NCBI GenBank assembly: GCA_019321725.1
Contig: CM033124.1
Coordinates: 1,240,001 to 1,304,000, forward strand
Reading direction: 5' to 3'
Origin: Paulownia fortunei
Lineage: Eukaryota > Streptophyta > Magnoliopsida > Lamiales > Paulowniaceae
Length of the DNA stretch: 64,000 nucleotides
Positions 48,592 to 60,953 of the stretch are shown in pieces (the stretch's first letter is position 1; each line of letters opens with the position of its first letter). The notes under the pieces are model-generated. The model saw only the letters and a program-made list of their open reading frames with translations, did not search any database and was not told the origin of the DNA. The position numbers and the translations under genes are program-made.

Positions 48592-50389
48592 CAGAAGTGA
48601 GGAGGGTGCTTTTAGCAGAGGCCCTCCGTGGCAAGTTCTCTTATTCTTGTCGCGTTGTATTATAGTTTTTGTGTTTTAACTCAGCAATTATAGGGCAGTG
48701 GACAGTTTTAAAATCCATCTTTTTTGGTCAGAAGATTTCTAGATCCAATATTGCAGGAGCTTTCTATATGTTGTATTTGATGGACATACAGAAAAAATCT
48801 GTCAAAAGATTTGGAGGAGAAAGAGGAATTACTGTTTCCGTGCATCTGTATTTATCTCCATGTCCATGTTGCTACCCATCTGAAGAGCTTCAAAATGGTA
48901 TGAGGTTTTACTGATTTAACTAGGCATTCTTTCCGCGATTTGCTTCTCTTTCTTGCATGTCTTTTGCAGGGAAAAATTATATATATGCATGAATTGCAGT
49001 GAACTGAAGTTTAGCTTCTTGAGCTATGGAAATAGTATAGGTGTACTTGAAAGCCATAGAAATTATTTACCATGTTAAGTTGTATCGTCCATCAAGAATC
49101 TTTGTAATTCTTGTTAAATTTTTTTTTTCTTCACAATTATGTCTGTGAGACTGTCTGCTGATATGCTCCAAAATTTTGGTGTAGGCATTGTTTGCAGAAA
49201 AAACTAGAAAAAGGTGATTTATAGCTTTTAGCTGGATATAAGTAATTTTGTCATGTTTTGCAGTGTTGGTTCTGTTTCTACTTTCTACTGTAAATATAGA
49301 AGTCAAGAAGCCAGGTTGGAGGTGCTTTTGGCTTTTAGTGCTATTTTGTGAACACTTCAAAATTATTTTAGACTCTTGTATTATAATTATTTTTTAATAA
49401 GTGGAATATGAGTCAAAACACGTCTTTTACAGAAGGGGCATCTTGAACTTTTGATATTAAAAAGCATGGAAAAATCCCAAACACTTCTTTTATGTTTATT
49501 CTCACATTTGAATGTATTTTTCCAAATGTCTATTTTGTTATTTCTCTAAAATCTGTCACTTTTATAAAAGCATATATTTTCACAAACAGTGCACATAATC
49601 ATTCAATGACTACTGAGATTGGGGATGGAGATGATGTCCATTTCCAGCATTCCCAACTGATAGTGGCGTGTGAGGACAAGAACTCCCAAGAGAACTTATT
49701 AAAATTTTCTTATATTCCCAACAGATGGCGTTATTGGGTTGGGGGTAGGTTGGAGTCATCACTTTTTATAAAGGATTTCAACTTTAGGTGGGACACCAAA
49801 CCGTGATTACTTTGAGAGGATTACCAAATGGATGGGACTCCATTGGTCAAACTCAACCACTTCCTGCACAACTATTAATTGCTCATAAAGTCTCTCTCTA
49901 TCTTACCTTCTTTTTTCATTAGAAAAGTCAAAAACGTTAGTTTAAAATTACCTATAAAAGAAGTGTGAAAAACTTTTCCATGGTAAATTAGGCACATCAC
50001 ACTAGATTCTGTGGAAGATTTTTAAAAAAGCATAACATGTGGCAAATATTTAGCAAAGCAATATGTATTCTACACCTTATCCCCTTCTATTATGAAATTT
50101 TTGTAGTAGTTTGGCCTAAAACCCTTTGATACAGAGCTGATCCCAAAAACTTAGCTTATCCTGATACAAAAGAGAACAAAAAACACAAAACCCTCAAAAC
50201 ACACAAACCCACAGACAGAAGAAAAGAAAGAAAATCATCATACTCAAATGATCCTTAAAGTATGTTTATGCTGGGAAAATTTGGATGACTTGGGTTTAGA
50301 TTTTGAACAGTAAATTGCGGCCCTCTGACAAAAACCACTAGGGTTCACATACAACAGCATCGCAACAATGGAAACGTCACCCGGCATTC
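48592..50389. other. Convergent intergenic region between PWR and the PUS5-like gene
   Basis: Contains the probable PWR 3' UTR (first 400-500 bases) and the probable 3' UTR of the - strand PUS5-like gene at the right end. Between them is AT-rich DNA with short open frames (48669-48914, 49492-49806) that show no family character. No repeat with clear ends was seen. Confidence 0.7.
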
Positions 50390-53300
50390 TCACAAACCCT
50401 CTTTTGCTTTGGATTCTTCTAGCATCTGTAGAATACGTGGGAGAGGTGCAGTGATTTCAATTGTCTGCAAAATAAAGAGATTTGTTAAATATATGTAAAT
50501 TTCATTCAGAAAATTGATCATTCTCGCTTTTCAGTTTCAATTGTAATTGGATTCTTGCTTGCTAAAACAACAAAGAAATAGACACAACCTCTGTCCATCG
50601 CACGAAAGACTTTATAGTTCTACATACATCTTATTTCACTTATCACACTTCCATTAAGCTGTCGAAAGTCCGAAGTATTACATACAATATAAGTTGTTTT
50701 GTAACCCTTCTTTGGTCTCTTAACAATGTTCATGAGTAAAACCCTATACTCTATAACAGCCTGAGAATATCCTCAAATGTCATCTTAGTAGGTAACAAAA
50801 ATTTACACTGTATTATCTAATTCTCCTTAGTCATAGAATTTCATGATTTTATCAGAACAAAACCTACTTTTTAAAAGAAATATTACGACTTACGTTATAA
50901 GTAAAGTTTACTTGAGTTGCTAATCCTATAACATGATCCAGAGGAAAGAGGATACTTGCGTGAAAATGTCACTACAAAAACAAACTAATGTGTGAAAACT
51001 ATTAGAAGTTTTAACTATTTGGGATCCATGTAAACTACTGCTAGTTGTTTTGGCATGCAATGAACCAATTGCAATTGAAATACAAATGTGGAAGTTTCAT
51101 CAAACTTCTGATCCATGTAAACTTCTGCCAGTTGTTTTAGCATGCAATGAACCAATTGCAATTGAAATACAAATGTAAAACTTGTTAATGAGAAACTCAG
51201 CATGCTCTCAGCCAGCTCAAAGTTTAGACGTGAAAAAGATAAAGGCAATGTCAATGCTTATATCAATCTTCAGAAAATATGATGCACAAACATATTTCTA
51301 TACCTACCTCATTCGTTACAGGATGGGAAAAAACTACACGATGTGCATGCAAATGGTATCCACAGTCTCCAGGAACAGGTTTTTCAGGCCTCTCATATCC
51401 TCTGAAACCAAAAGGAGTATCGTTATTCTGCAGATAGCTGCGCTTCATGAAAACAAAACTAAAGCAATTAAAATAGAAATAGAACATCAGTAAAAGCTGC
51501 AAGCAATAGTTATATAGAATTTTCCTATATAAAGATACCAGATTCAATATGACAATAATTAGGAAATTCACATAGAAACTGAGGCTACAAAACAACTCAT
51601 CTTACAATTTGTTAAAGTAACACAGAAAAAAATTGAAGATCGACTTTGGTGGTATCCTGGAATATTCTAGTGTTGCCATCCACTGAGTAGGTTTAAGGCC
51701 TTAGATTTTTTCTTCTATGCATCTATGACTGGAGGCTTTCATGTGTGATACTCATGAATGTTATGGTTTGCTTAGCATCGTCTGGCAACCTGATTGTATC
51801 TCTCAGTTGGTGGCATGCCCCAGCTAAATACAGTGATACTCATAGTCTTGGCGAACATCTCATATAGTTCTTACAGCCATTGTCCATAGGTTTATATATT
51901 TGATATTGCAAACTCCCAACTTCCTGTCTCAGAAGACCTAACTCGCCGGCAGATGCTCCATCTGACTCCATTACCCTATTTCCCAGTATAGTAATAGATC
52001 AAAGGCCCCATGTGGTATTTGGCAAACTCAAGTTTTCAATGGAACCCAAGCTAATCCTGAGTAGGCAAAACAGTTTATAGCATATTATTTGTATACTAAA
52101 TGCAGTATGCTGTTAAGATTCTCATTGGTTTGCTTTAACATTCTTGCATGCCCTTCGCAATCAACCCTCAGCACAGGAGTTATAGCCTCCTCTGGTTGTC
52201 CATTATTTCCCAAAGGATTGCTTCCAATTACTCAAAAAAATGGTTGTCAGTTTCAGAAATATTTTTGATCAAGAAAATCCCACTCACTGCTGGGCGAGAG
52301 TGGAGGGAAAACCACGCATCCCTCCTCATGCTTGAGTATATAATCATCCTTCAATCTTCTCATTCTAATAGCTTTCCATACTTTTGGTAAGTAATCTAAT
52401 GTCAAAATCTCCATTCAATATATATAAGTAGCAGTTATAAAGAAAATATCACAAAGGGCGATGTCACTGAGAAATAAAGAGGCACGAGATGTCAATTACA
52501 CTAGCTCAGTAGCATTGTTCTCTTGTGATCCCAAAAAGAAAACTGTGCCTCTTGGCAGGAATATCTAATGTTCCAATTGAATGTTAATTGATAGAAAGGA
52601 ACAGCTGATATTACAAATTGCAAACATACTAATTTATATCTCGATATTGAATGTGAAATGTTTTCATCATTCTGAATCTTGATGCAAGAACGTACAAATC
52701 TTCAACACATGAAACTAAGTAGTTCCGAGGAAATTGGTGGACAGAATCCATACCATTTCAAATGCTTTTCTACGATATCTGGAATCCTCCGATATTTGGG
52801 TGGCAGATGTAATCTACAATCAATTCTACGAGGTGCTTCAATTTTATTTAGATGTGACGATAACTTGAGGCCCATTGACAACTCAATTTGAAGTTTTACA
52901 TATCATTATTTGTCTTAGGTCTGATAGCCACGGAAGGACAATTGTGGTTGGATTCTTGTTTATAGCACATAACGGGTGTTATCAATATGCTTCTTGGCAA
53001 AGGAACAAATGTTCCTTTGCCAACCGCCATCTGTAAACTTGCTGGTGATGCTAATGCCTACTTGAACGCAACTTGAACAGCATCTTAAAATATGGTACGA
53101 TCAATGCATGTCATGCAGGAAGCATGGGCAGCTATAAAAAGATATGGATGTATGACCATAGCAAATAAGAATGAAAAAAATTCAGAATATCATTTTATAC
53201 CCATCTTGAGCAAAACTTTGATATACAAATTCATGATCGGAACACTTTGGCTGCCCACCTGCACTGTAAAGAGGATCACCTGCTAAGCAGCGAGAAATAA

Positions 53301-56300
53301 TAGTCAGACCATGACCAATGCATCAAACAAACAAATATTTGTGCTGCAACAGATGTAAATTTTTCAACTTACAAATGGAAATTTATTTTTACTGGAACTT
53401 TTCTTCAAAAATTGGCACATATGGTTCTTGAAAAAATAGAAAACCTTCATTCTGTAGTATTTAAGTGTAGACATGAAGAACTTTGCACAGTATATTGTGT
53501 TAGAATCAGTTCTTTTACATGTATTGCTCAAATTGTTTGGGAGAAAAATCATTTCAAAAATTTTTGAATTACTAATTAATGTGAAAAGGTTACTCTAAAA
53601 ATAGCATCGTCTTTGTTGTAAAGAAGCTTCCAATCGATAGTTGCTCACAAATTCCTGAGGAAACGGCACACAGAGCAATATATAAAACCATTTTATAGCA
53701 TCTGCAAAATATTTAGGCAGTCAATCTGAAGGTTGCAAGTTTGTAATTTGAGGACAGATTGGTTTTGTCAAAAATGCTTTAGTTCAAACTATAGGGACTG
53801 TCTATCCCATGAACTTGGCTATTTAAAAGAAGGAAGGGAGGTGTTAAAACAAATCTGGTTCGGCTGTCTGACAGAATCAAGAGGGAACGATCAAAGAATA
53901 ACTAAATAACACAAAAGGAGCCACTTTTTAAGTGCAAGCTGAAGTTGATGAACTCCATCATTTCTCCGCTAAAACTTTAATGAACTCGTTTATTTATTTT
54001 ATAACCTTTTTGTGAACATGAACTTAAATGTTTGATGAGAAGAAACTTTAAACCTCTCGGAACTCACCTATCAGTGGATGCCCAATGAAAGACAGATGAA
54101 TGCGAATTTGGTGTGGCCTCCCAGATTGAATTTCAACCTTTTCAATACAGGATATCTAAAGTGAAATTCCTAAGAAACTTTGTGAAAATAGAAAGAAAGG
54201 AATATATAGGTAAATTAATTTTCAATATTTATTACTTATAAAAGGCTTAGAACACAATTTCAGCCAAGGAGTGAGAAGAAAATGTAAAATGAATTAATGA
54301 AACAGCCTTTATAAAGGTGGTTGCAAGGCTTTCCTGCCAGTATTAAAAATTTCTATAAAATTTTAGATGTGCATCTCTCTGATCGGAACTTCACTAAGCT
54401 TGCTGGAACTACATCCTCTAGTTAGAACTCTACATTTCGGACTATGCAATAATTTTCTGTTTTTATCAACTATATCAGAAGTTAGTTTTCAAATTTTACT
54501 CACCAAGTTAGTTTACTTTGCGTGAATAAAATTCATATCTCTGCTTAAATCTATATCCAATGTTGCATTGTGCATTAGAAATTACCCCAGAAACATATTA
54601 CCACTACGATCACTAAAATGTCAAATTACTTATTTGTAAAGACTAATTGTGGAACTATGTTCCAAAAAAGTACAGCTCCGGCATCTATGAACTTCACCTT
54701 TTCACAAAATCTTTCACTTTGATCTAATTAGAAATAACGTAAAAATTTGTATGGAGTCAAGACCATACGCAGAGATTAAGTCTGCAGATAAAGAGAGTAA
54801 TTAACTAAAAGCATTGTCAAAATGACCATAAGGTGTGTAGAATCTAACAAAAGAAGTTTCTTGTGGATGAAACAATCAAATTAGCATATTATAAATACCT
54901 CAACAGACATATTATCAAGTTCAGCTAAAGAAGGAGGTTAGGATTATGCAGTCATATCTTTGTAATCAGCAAACCTGGACCAATGTGGAATTGCTCAGCA
55001 TGTTTCTCTCCAAGACAACAACTTTGCTCAAGGCTGGTTTCCCTGATAATTTTGTTGTTATGGTTGGGGGTGGGGGTGCACTTTAAGAACAATAGAATGG
55101 CAGGAAAATGTGAAAGAGAAAAATTAACCAGGCACTAATGTTACTGTAATGTACAATATTTGAGAGAATTTATGAAACCTGAAGGAGAGGCAACATACAA
55201 CCCCGTGGCAACGCCAGGATATTTGACCAGCCCAATGGGTTGATCAATGACAACCTGTCAAGAAATATAGTAATGTATGAAAATAAGAAACAAAATTGAG
55301 GTTTTTGATATTGGAAATTCAATGAATCAACATGAAGAAAGAAAGACGAAATAGGGGAACAGAAAGACAAAGATAGAGGTGCACTGTTATTACCTCATCC
55401 TCAATGATTACCCCACTTGCTAGGGCTCGATATAGTTTTGTTATATTCCTCGTTGCTTTCTGCTGTAAATCATTTTTCCTGGACACATATAAAGGATAAG
55501 TTGCATCAAAAACACGATTGTAATACATACAAAACAAAGACTAAGGAACAGTCCATGTAAGCATCCATGTAGAAACTTTTTCGGGCTCCAAACTGAAAAC
55601 CAAAATATTATTGCTGCTTTATTGATTTTATATCACATCATCCATAAAATCAGTTAAGAGTAAATGGAAGATGATAAAAGCAAATTATCAAATTGTTTGT
55701 TTTCACTCACCTATGTACCCCAACAACTGATGTCCCATCAGCGAAAAAAGCTGCTAGACGAGATTTTGCGAGCTTTGTTTTTGCACAAAGTAGTACTCCT
55801 AGTTCCACAAATGGAAAAAATGCAATTTTTACATGATCTTGAGAAATTATCAAGGTCCAGGAAGACTAAAATGGCATTTTATTAACAGAAAGCAGAGTAC
55901 AAAGTAACAAAGGGTTTAATATGGTCAACTAAAAAATAAAATACGGCGCCTTGCAGTCTAACATCAACCATAACCTACTGTCTGAAATCTGACCTGTGCA
56001 ATCCAAAATTAAGAAAATCTTCATTTGTCCATATAATTATGTATCTGAATTCACGATTTAATTGCTGGCATTATAAAGTTTTTTGGTTCCTTTCATTTAT
56101 GTGTCTAGGCACACATGAAAGAGAATATACACACTTATTAAGGACGCATATATGTCTGATTTTATGTAATGCCTTTTAATTTACTAAATAAATTAACGAC
56201 TTCTGGATTGAGCATGGTATTCCAATAAAACAACTTTTGTGAGAGAAAAAACAATTCAACTTGGTTTTTCAGATATAAAATTCGATAAGTAATAAAAATC

Positions 56301-58107
56301 CATGTCGGACCACCTTCAACCACCTATCACTTCAAATAATAAAGCAAGTGGTATAAATTCTAACTATTGGAAAAGTCATTTGAAAAGAAAGAAACCAACA
56401 TAGAGAATTTTCAGGAAAAAAGCAAAGGTGCCTAAATATGTATAATTATTGTACACCCTGTTTCAACTGTTATTTTGAATTTAAAAATACAAAAAGAACT
56501 TTGAGGTTGAACTATTATGCATAAGTACGTAGAAGAACTAGCTATAGAAACTAACCTGATGTTCCCCTTCCAAGCCGATGCACTGGAACAGGATGAGGCT
56601 CTTGCAATCCTGATGCAGTCAGATTGCCTGCATGCCGTTGGAGTTGTGTCAAGACAGTTCGCTGCTGGAATAATCCTCCAGGTAGAACTTGTAATCCCGA
56701 GGGTTTATTCAAAGCAATCTGAATGCACAAATAAAATTTAAGATGCTGAGCTTAACCACTATTTAACTATTAGCATGAAAGATACACCAATTAAGTGGAT
56801 ATGTTGAGTAGCCATACTTGGCATCTCTTTGCTGTAGTTGCTTCCTTTTCAATATATCACAGGGTTTTTTCATTTATGAATTAGTTTTGAACAGAAAATT
56901 AAGCGGGAGGAGAACTTTCAACCTTACTGATGCTTAAGATAATAATTAGTATTGCCTATTCCTTTTTTTGTTCTCTCCGTGTCAATTTATTTATTCATTT
57001 ATTCAATATTTTTGGGGAGGGAAGGAGAGTAAAGAAAACCATACAAAAGAATTTTCACTTAAATTAGAGTAGACATTTTCGGATATTCTTTTTCGTGTTT
57101 TTCTAGAAGAAAAAACACTCTTTCCAAAATTACAAGAAATAAAAAAGACTTAGGCAATGTTTGGTTTGCTTTTGCCAAAAGCAATTTCTTCCCAATGCTT
57201 TCTCCTAAAACAAAACCAAACATGCATCATGTTTTTCAATACATTTTTCTACTAATACATCGCATTTTCCAATACATCACATCAAAACTCATTCTCCCCA
57301 AATCCTTCCCCAAAACACCCAAATGTTAACCAAACATTCCCTTAGTGGTTTGGAATTCTTCAACAAGCCACACTAATCCCTACATGAATTCGACCTGATG
57401 TATGTTGCAAAACCATTACACTTATAACACAATAAACAATTTTCATCATTTCTATGGACTACAACAACAAAGCATCCAAATTCAACTTTATTTGTTTACC
57501 ACATCATTGTCCTCGTATAGAATTTCCAGCAAGTATGGAGCATCAGGCTCTTTCCAAGGAAGCCGATGATAAACTAGTTCTTGACCTCCCCTACTAAAAA
57601 CAGAAAATAATACGCTCAATCATAACAACGAAAATGATAGTATACTTGAAGCAACTCAACTCAAGTTCACGGCCCTTTTGAATTGCAGTAATAGTTAATT
57701 ATCAAATGGCACCAATACCAAAACCAAAACCTGAGAATTGTATTGGGGTCAATCACAACACATCCATCGATTGTTATCTGCTTATTGTGAATTCTCTGCA
57801 GCCAGCTGCTCAATAATCAGTGCACCATGAAATACATTTCCATAATTATGTTTCTTTCAATCAATTTTAGCTGTTACCCGTGTAAAGGAGCTGAACTCTC
57901 GTACTTTCTAGAGTAGAACTCAATCAGTGTCGCACCTAAAAATTCAAAAACAAGATATGTTATTGATGCGCACACACACATATTAATATATGTAAATACA
58001 CATTTGTGCGCGGCGGCGAGAGGTGTACCGGCATCGGAGGGGCGGAGGAGGTCACGGTAATATATACCGTCGTTAAATTCCGGCCATGGCTCTCCGAATG
58101 AGACCAT
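50390..58107 (-). CDS. PUS5: RluA-type RNA pseudouridine synthase, PUS5-like
   Basis: A complete 13-exon gene. In transcript order: 58029-58107, 57878-57935, 57731-57805, 57500-57590, 56556-56718, 55711-55798, 55394-55478, 55179-55254, 54975-55042, 54068-54137, 53201-53279, 51308-51401, 50390-50464. All phases close and give 366 residues. It starts MVSFGEPWPEFNDGIYYRDL. An S4-like RNA-binding segment (GWLQRIHNKQITIDG) lies near residues 46-60. The RluA core follows: ALNKPSGLQVLPGG, HRLGRGTSG (residues 148-156), VEIQSGRPHQIRIHLSFIGH and GDCGYHLHAHRVVF. Family knowledge: these enzymes isomerise uridine to pseudouridine in rRNA or other RNAs, and the catalytic residue is the Asp of HRLDxxTSG. 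Here that position is Gly151 (codon 56569-56571), so catalysis is in doubt. The absence of a clear transit peptide leaves its location open. It converges with PWR, and its introns carry a MITE and an 87 bp tandem duplication. Confidence 0.92.
51023..51177. repeat. Two-copy tandem duplication (87 bp unit) in the last intron of the PUS5-like gene
   Basis: Copy 1 starts at 51023 and copy 2 at 51110, both with GATCCATGTAAACT. Both contain GCATGCAATGAACCAATTGC and TTGAAATACAAATG, with three or four substitutions between them. The spacer GGAAGTTTCATCAAACTTCT is part of the unit in copy 1 only. Confidence 0.93.
57153..57341. mobile_element. Tourist-like MITE (189 bp) in the PUS5-like gene
   Basis: It is flanked by TTA on both sides (57150-57152 and 57342-57344). 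The left end is GGCAATGTTTGGTTTGC and the reverse complement of the right end is GGGAATGTTTGGTTAAC, so 14 of 17 match. There is no coding capacity. TTA duplication and GGN-TGTTTGG ends are the mark of Tourist/PIF-Harbinger MITEs. It sits in the intron between exons 57500-57590 and 56556-56718. Confidence 0.82.
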
Positions 58108-59472
58108 TTTTGTGGCAAAGAGTAGAAATTTCGTTTTTCGAGAAATTCAAAAGGAGAGAGAAAAAACCCCGAATGCTCTGTAATAATCTGAAATCTCACA
58201 AGTCGATAACTCCGTAGTTACGATTTCAGTTGGAATTGGAAAAGACTGGACAACAAAGACCGTACAGAAATTGCATTGCCTAAAGGGTAAAAGATAAAAA
58301 GGGTAAACCGATCGGAACCGAAACTCGGTTAACTGGTTTGGTTTGGCCAAACTACCACAGCAGTCAAAACTCAAAAACAAAAATCAAATAAAACAGAAAA
58401 CATAAATAAAAACGGCTTTCGGTTTGGTTAACCTCAAAATTTTGAAAATCAAAAATAAAAAATCAATCAAAATTTTTAATTTGATTTTGATTCAAATTAA
58501 ATTTTAATGTTAGATCCGATTTAATCGATTAACCAAATTTTGAACACCCTACAGTAATTTATGTGTTATTAGCGATTTTTAAATATTACAGTCGTAAAAG
58601 TATAGATCTTATAAGTGAATGCATATGATTTAGCATTTGTTTTGCAAAATATATGATTTGGAGACATGCCAAGCATAACTTATAATTTATCTAGTAATTT
58701 TTTTCTTTGTATGAATGTAAGATTAATAACATAGATCTACATGATTGCCAACAAACTTTTACACTGTAATTGGATTCTTAAAAATAATGTGAAACAGATT
58801 GAAAAAATAAACAGTTAGATAAGGGGTACAAAAAAAGACATGAGATTTAGCATTACAGATTCACACAATGTAAATACCAAAATATGTAAGAAAAACCTTG
58901 ATTGCTGAAAATATCATACACCAAAAATTCAAAAACCCAAAAAAGAACAACCAATTTCTTGCTGATGGAAATACCATGAAATGTAAGTACAATCAGTTGA
59001 AGGAACTATGTTTTATGTCAGTTTTAAGTCAGGAAAATTCTGTTTTTTCAACCATTCATAAGTCTTAACCCTACAAGGGTTGAAGATGTAGATAGCAGTA
59101 TTGAGCCAAAAATTGGCCGGGGTGGGGGGTGGGGGGGGAGTGTTACCTTATATATACTTGAACTCTCTGAAGCCTATCTAACCACTGGCTAGGGAGTTCA
59201 GAATCTTCAGAGGATGTTATTCTCAAGAATGAATTTCAATCACAAACGAGCCTCAAAGATGGATAACCAAACATTCTTTTCCTTGGTATTGATGAAGGTT
59301 TTCAATTATCAGGTACAATACGAGTACAAGAAAACTCATCCCCTCATTTATTTGAATTTAGGTTCAATGATGGGGAAAGTAAACAAAAAGAATGGTAGAA
59401 CAAGGTTGCAGATCAACAGATGACCTGCTACAATCAGAAAACTACAAAGTACAGGATCAAACACTATGACAA
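58108..59472. other. Intergenic region between the PUS5-like gene and the unknown gene
   Basis: The left part is the PUS5-like promoter and 5' UTR (- strand). A hAT-like remnant lies at about 58290-58551 (listed separately). The rest is AT-rich, with a G-run near 59118-59140. The right end, about 59200-59472, is probably 3' UTR of the next gene on the - strand. No additional gene was seen. Confidence 0.65.
58290..58551. mobile_element. hAT-like remnant upstream of the PUS5-like gene
   Basis: The right terminus TTTTGAACACCCTA (inverse TAGGGTGTTCAAAA) is a typical hAT MITE end. The interior carries repeated CGGTTTGGTTAAC-like phrases, like the hAT element in PWR intron 2. A matching left terminus and 8-base duplication were not found, so the left border is a guess and the copy is probably truncated. 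Confidence 0.5.
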
Positions 59473-60952
59473 TCAGCAGAACACATCAGCTGATGATGAG
59501 GGAACTTGCAGAGAATTTGGTTTCCAGTCAACAATCTCACTGCAATGCCCACCAAGAATTCCACCAACAGCTAGCTGAGTTGGTGCACTTGATGAAGTTT
59601 CAGTCAAAACCAGTTTCCTTGCAGCAACTGACTTCAGCCGATGTCTCTCTGCCCTAGAACCAATAACCTGTCCTAGAACAGAAGCAGCAATGGTAAATGC
59701 CATGGCTGTCTTCGGCATCAATATGGATTTCCTAAGCATAGCTATGAATGGCACAGCTGCATGGACCGCAGCAAACCATGAAGGAGAGAATTTTTCTGTG
59801 TGTTCTCTCCATATTCCTAAAGGTATATTTGCTGCCATGCCCAACATGCCAATAACAAATACTTTTGCAGGCAGAGGTTGTGGTCGGAGGTTTTTAGCAA
59901 AGGCAGTTTTTGCTAGAGCACTCCTGGCAGAAATCACTGCTGGAGGACACCTAAAATTCACTCCAGGAGGGGGCTGAAGTGCCTTTGCTACAAGAGGAAG
60001 GACATGACTCACAGCTCGATATGACTTTGCAATCGGGCAGTTCCCATTCTGAAACCATTCGTTACTCGTTGCTTCATGTTCTGATTTACCTCCCTGAAAG
60101 AAAAAAAAAACTATGAAGATAAATTCGAACATAAATGATCAGATGCTTCAATTAACCCCTTTCACACAACTCAGCGAATAAGCAGTTGCTCAACATCATA
60201 ATTCATAATATAAATTTGTTGAACTATTTCTACATCCAAATCACTATAAAATTCAACTACAGAAACCACACAAGCTAAACTTATTTGTTTGGACGAGCAA
60301 GAATTGATTTCAGTTGTTAATTGAAATTAGAACTCTCTCTGGGCTGCAGAGGCAGAACTAGTGAAACAAATTTGGACAAATAAAGTACCCAATTACCTTT
60401 GAAGAAGTCTCCTTTTTGGATGAATCTGATTTCTTCTTTGCATTCTTCCACTTCTCTGAAAATGCATCAAATCCAAAAGGCCCTCCAGGACCAAATGCAG
60501 AGAGGCTTATGGTGGCCGCCTTTGCAGCCAAGGGGTTGAATTGAGCTGGTGATGATTCAGAAGGAGACTTCTCTGTGCGTATAAATGACCTTCCAGAGAG
60601 TGGGACAACTCCATTCTGCCCATGGAAAAGCCTGAATGCCATATCAAAATTGGGGCCGTCCTCAAAAATTGGACCTTTCCCGTCCCTTACCTGAAAGGAG
60701 CAAGACAAAGAAGACACGGAAGCCTCAGACAATAATTTTGGTCAATAATGGAAAACATGATAGGCCTAATTCATGATATATGCGAACATGGAAAGTGAAA
60801 AGCTACGTACAACTTACAGGCATGGGGAAAGCCATTGCTGTTGAGAAGGAGAAGTTAGTTGGCTCATTAATGTTCCGCAAAAATGGACACCTAACAATGT
60901 CCTGGTTAAAAGCCGGGGATCCCCCATTCATGTTCCCAAAGACAAAACCCAT
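59473..60952 (-). CDS. Conserved-looking plant protein of unknown function
   Basis: Three coding exons in transcript order, 60818-60952, 60397-60690 and 59473-60093; each is a whole number of codons and together they give 349 residues. I do not recognise the family. The protein starts MGFVFGNMNGGSPAFNQD. The middle is Ser/Lys-rich and hydrophilic (about residues 120-165). The C-terminal half has hydrophobic stretches: KVFVIGMLGMAANIPLGIW, SWFAAVHAAVPFIAML and TAMAFTIAASVLGQVIGSR, the last followed by the basic AERHRLK. This suggests a membrane-associated C-terminal domain. Low-complexity content is small and the exon borders are clean (CCT/GTAAG, AAAG/GTAAT), so it is a genuine gene. A 5' UTR exon near 62132-62400 is inferred. 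It is transcribed in the same direction as the PUS5-like gene, 1.4 kb away, which gives no functional hint. Confidence 0.85.
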
Positions 60953-60953
60953 C

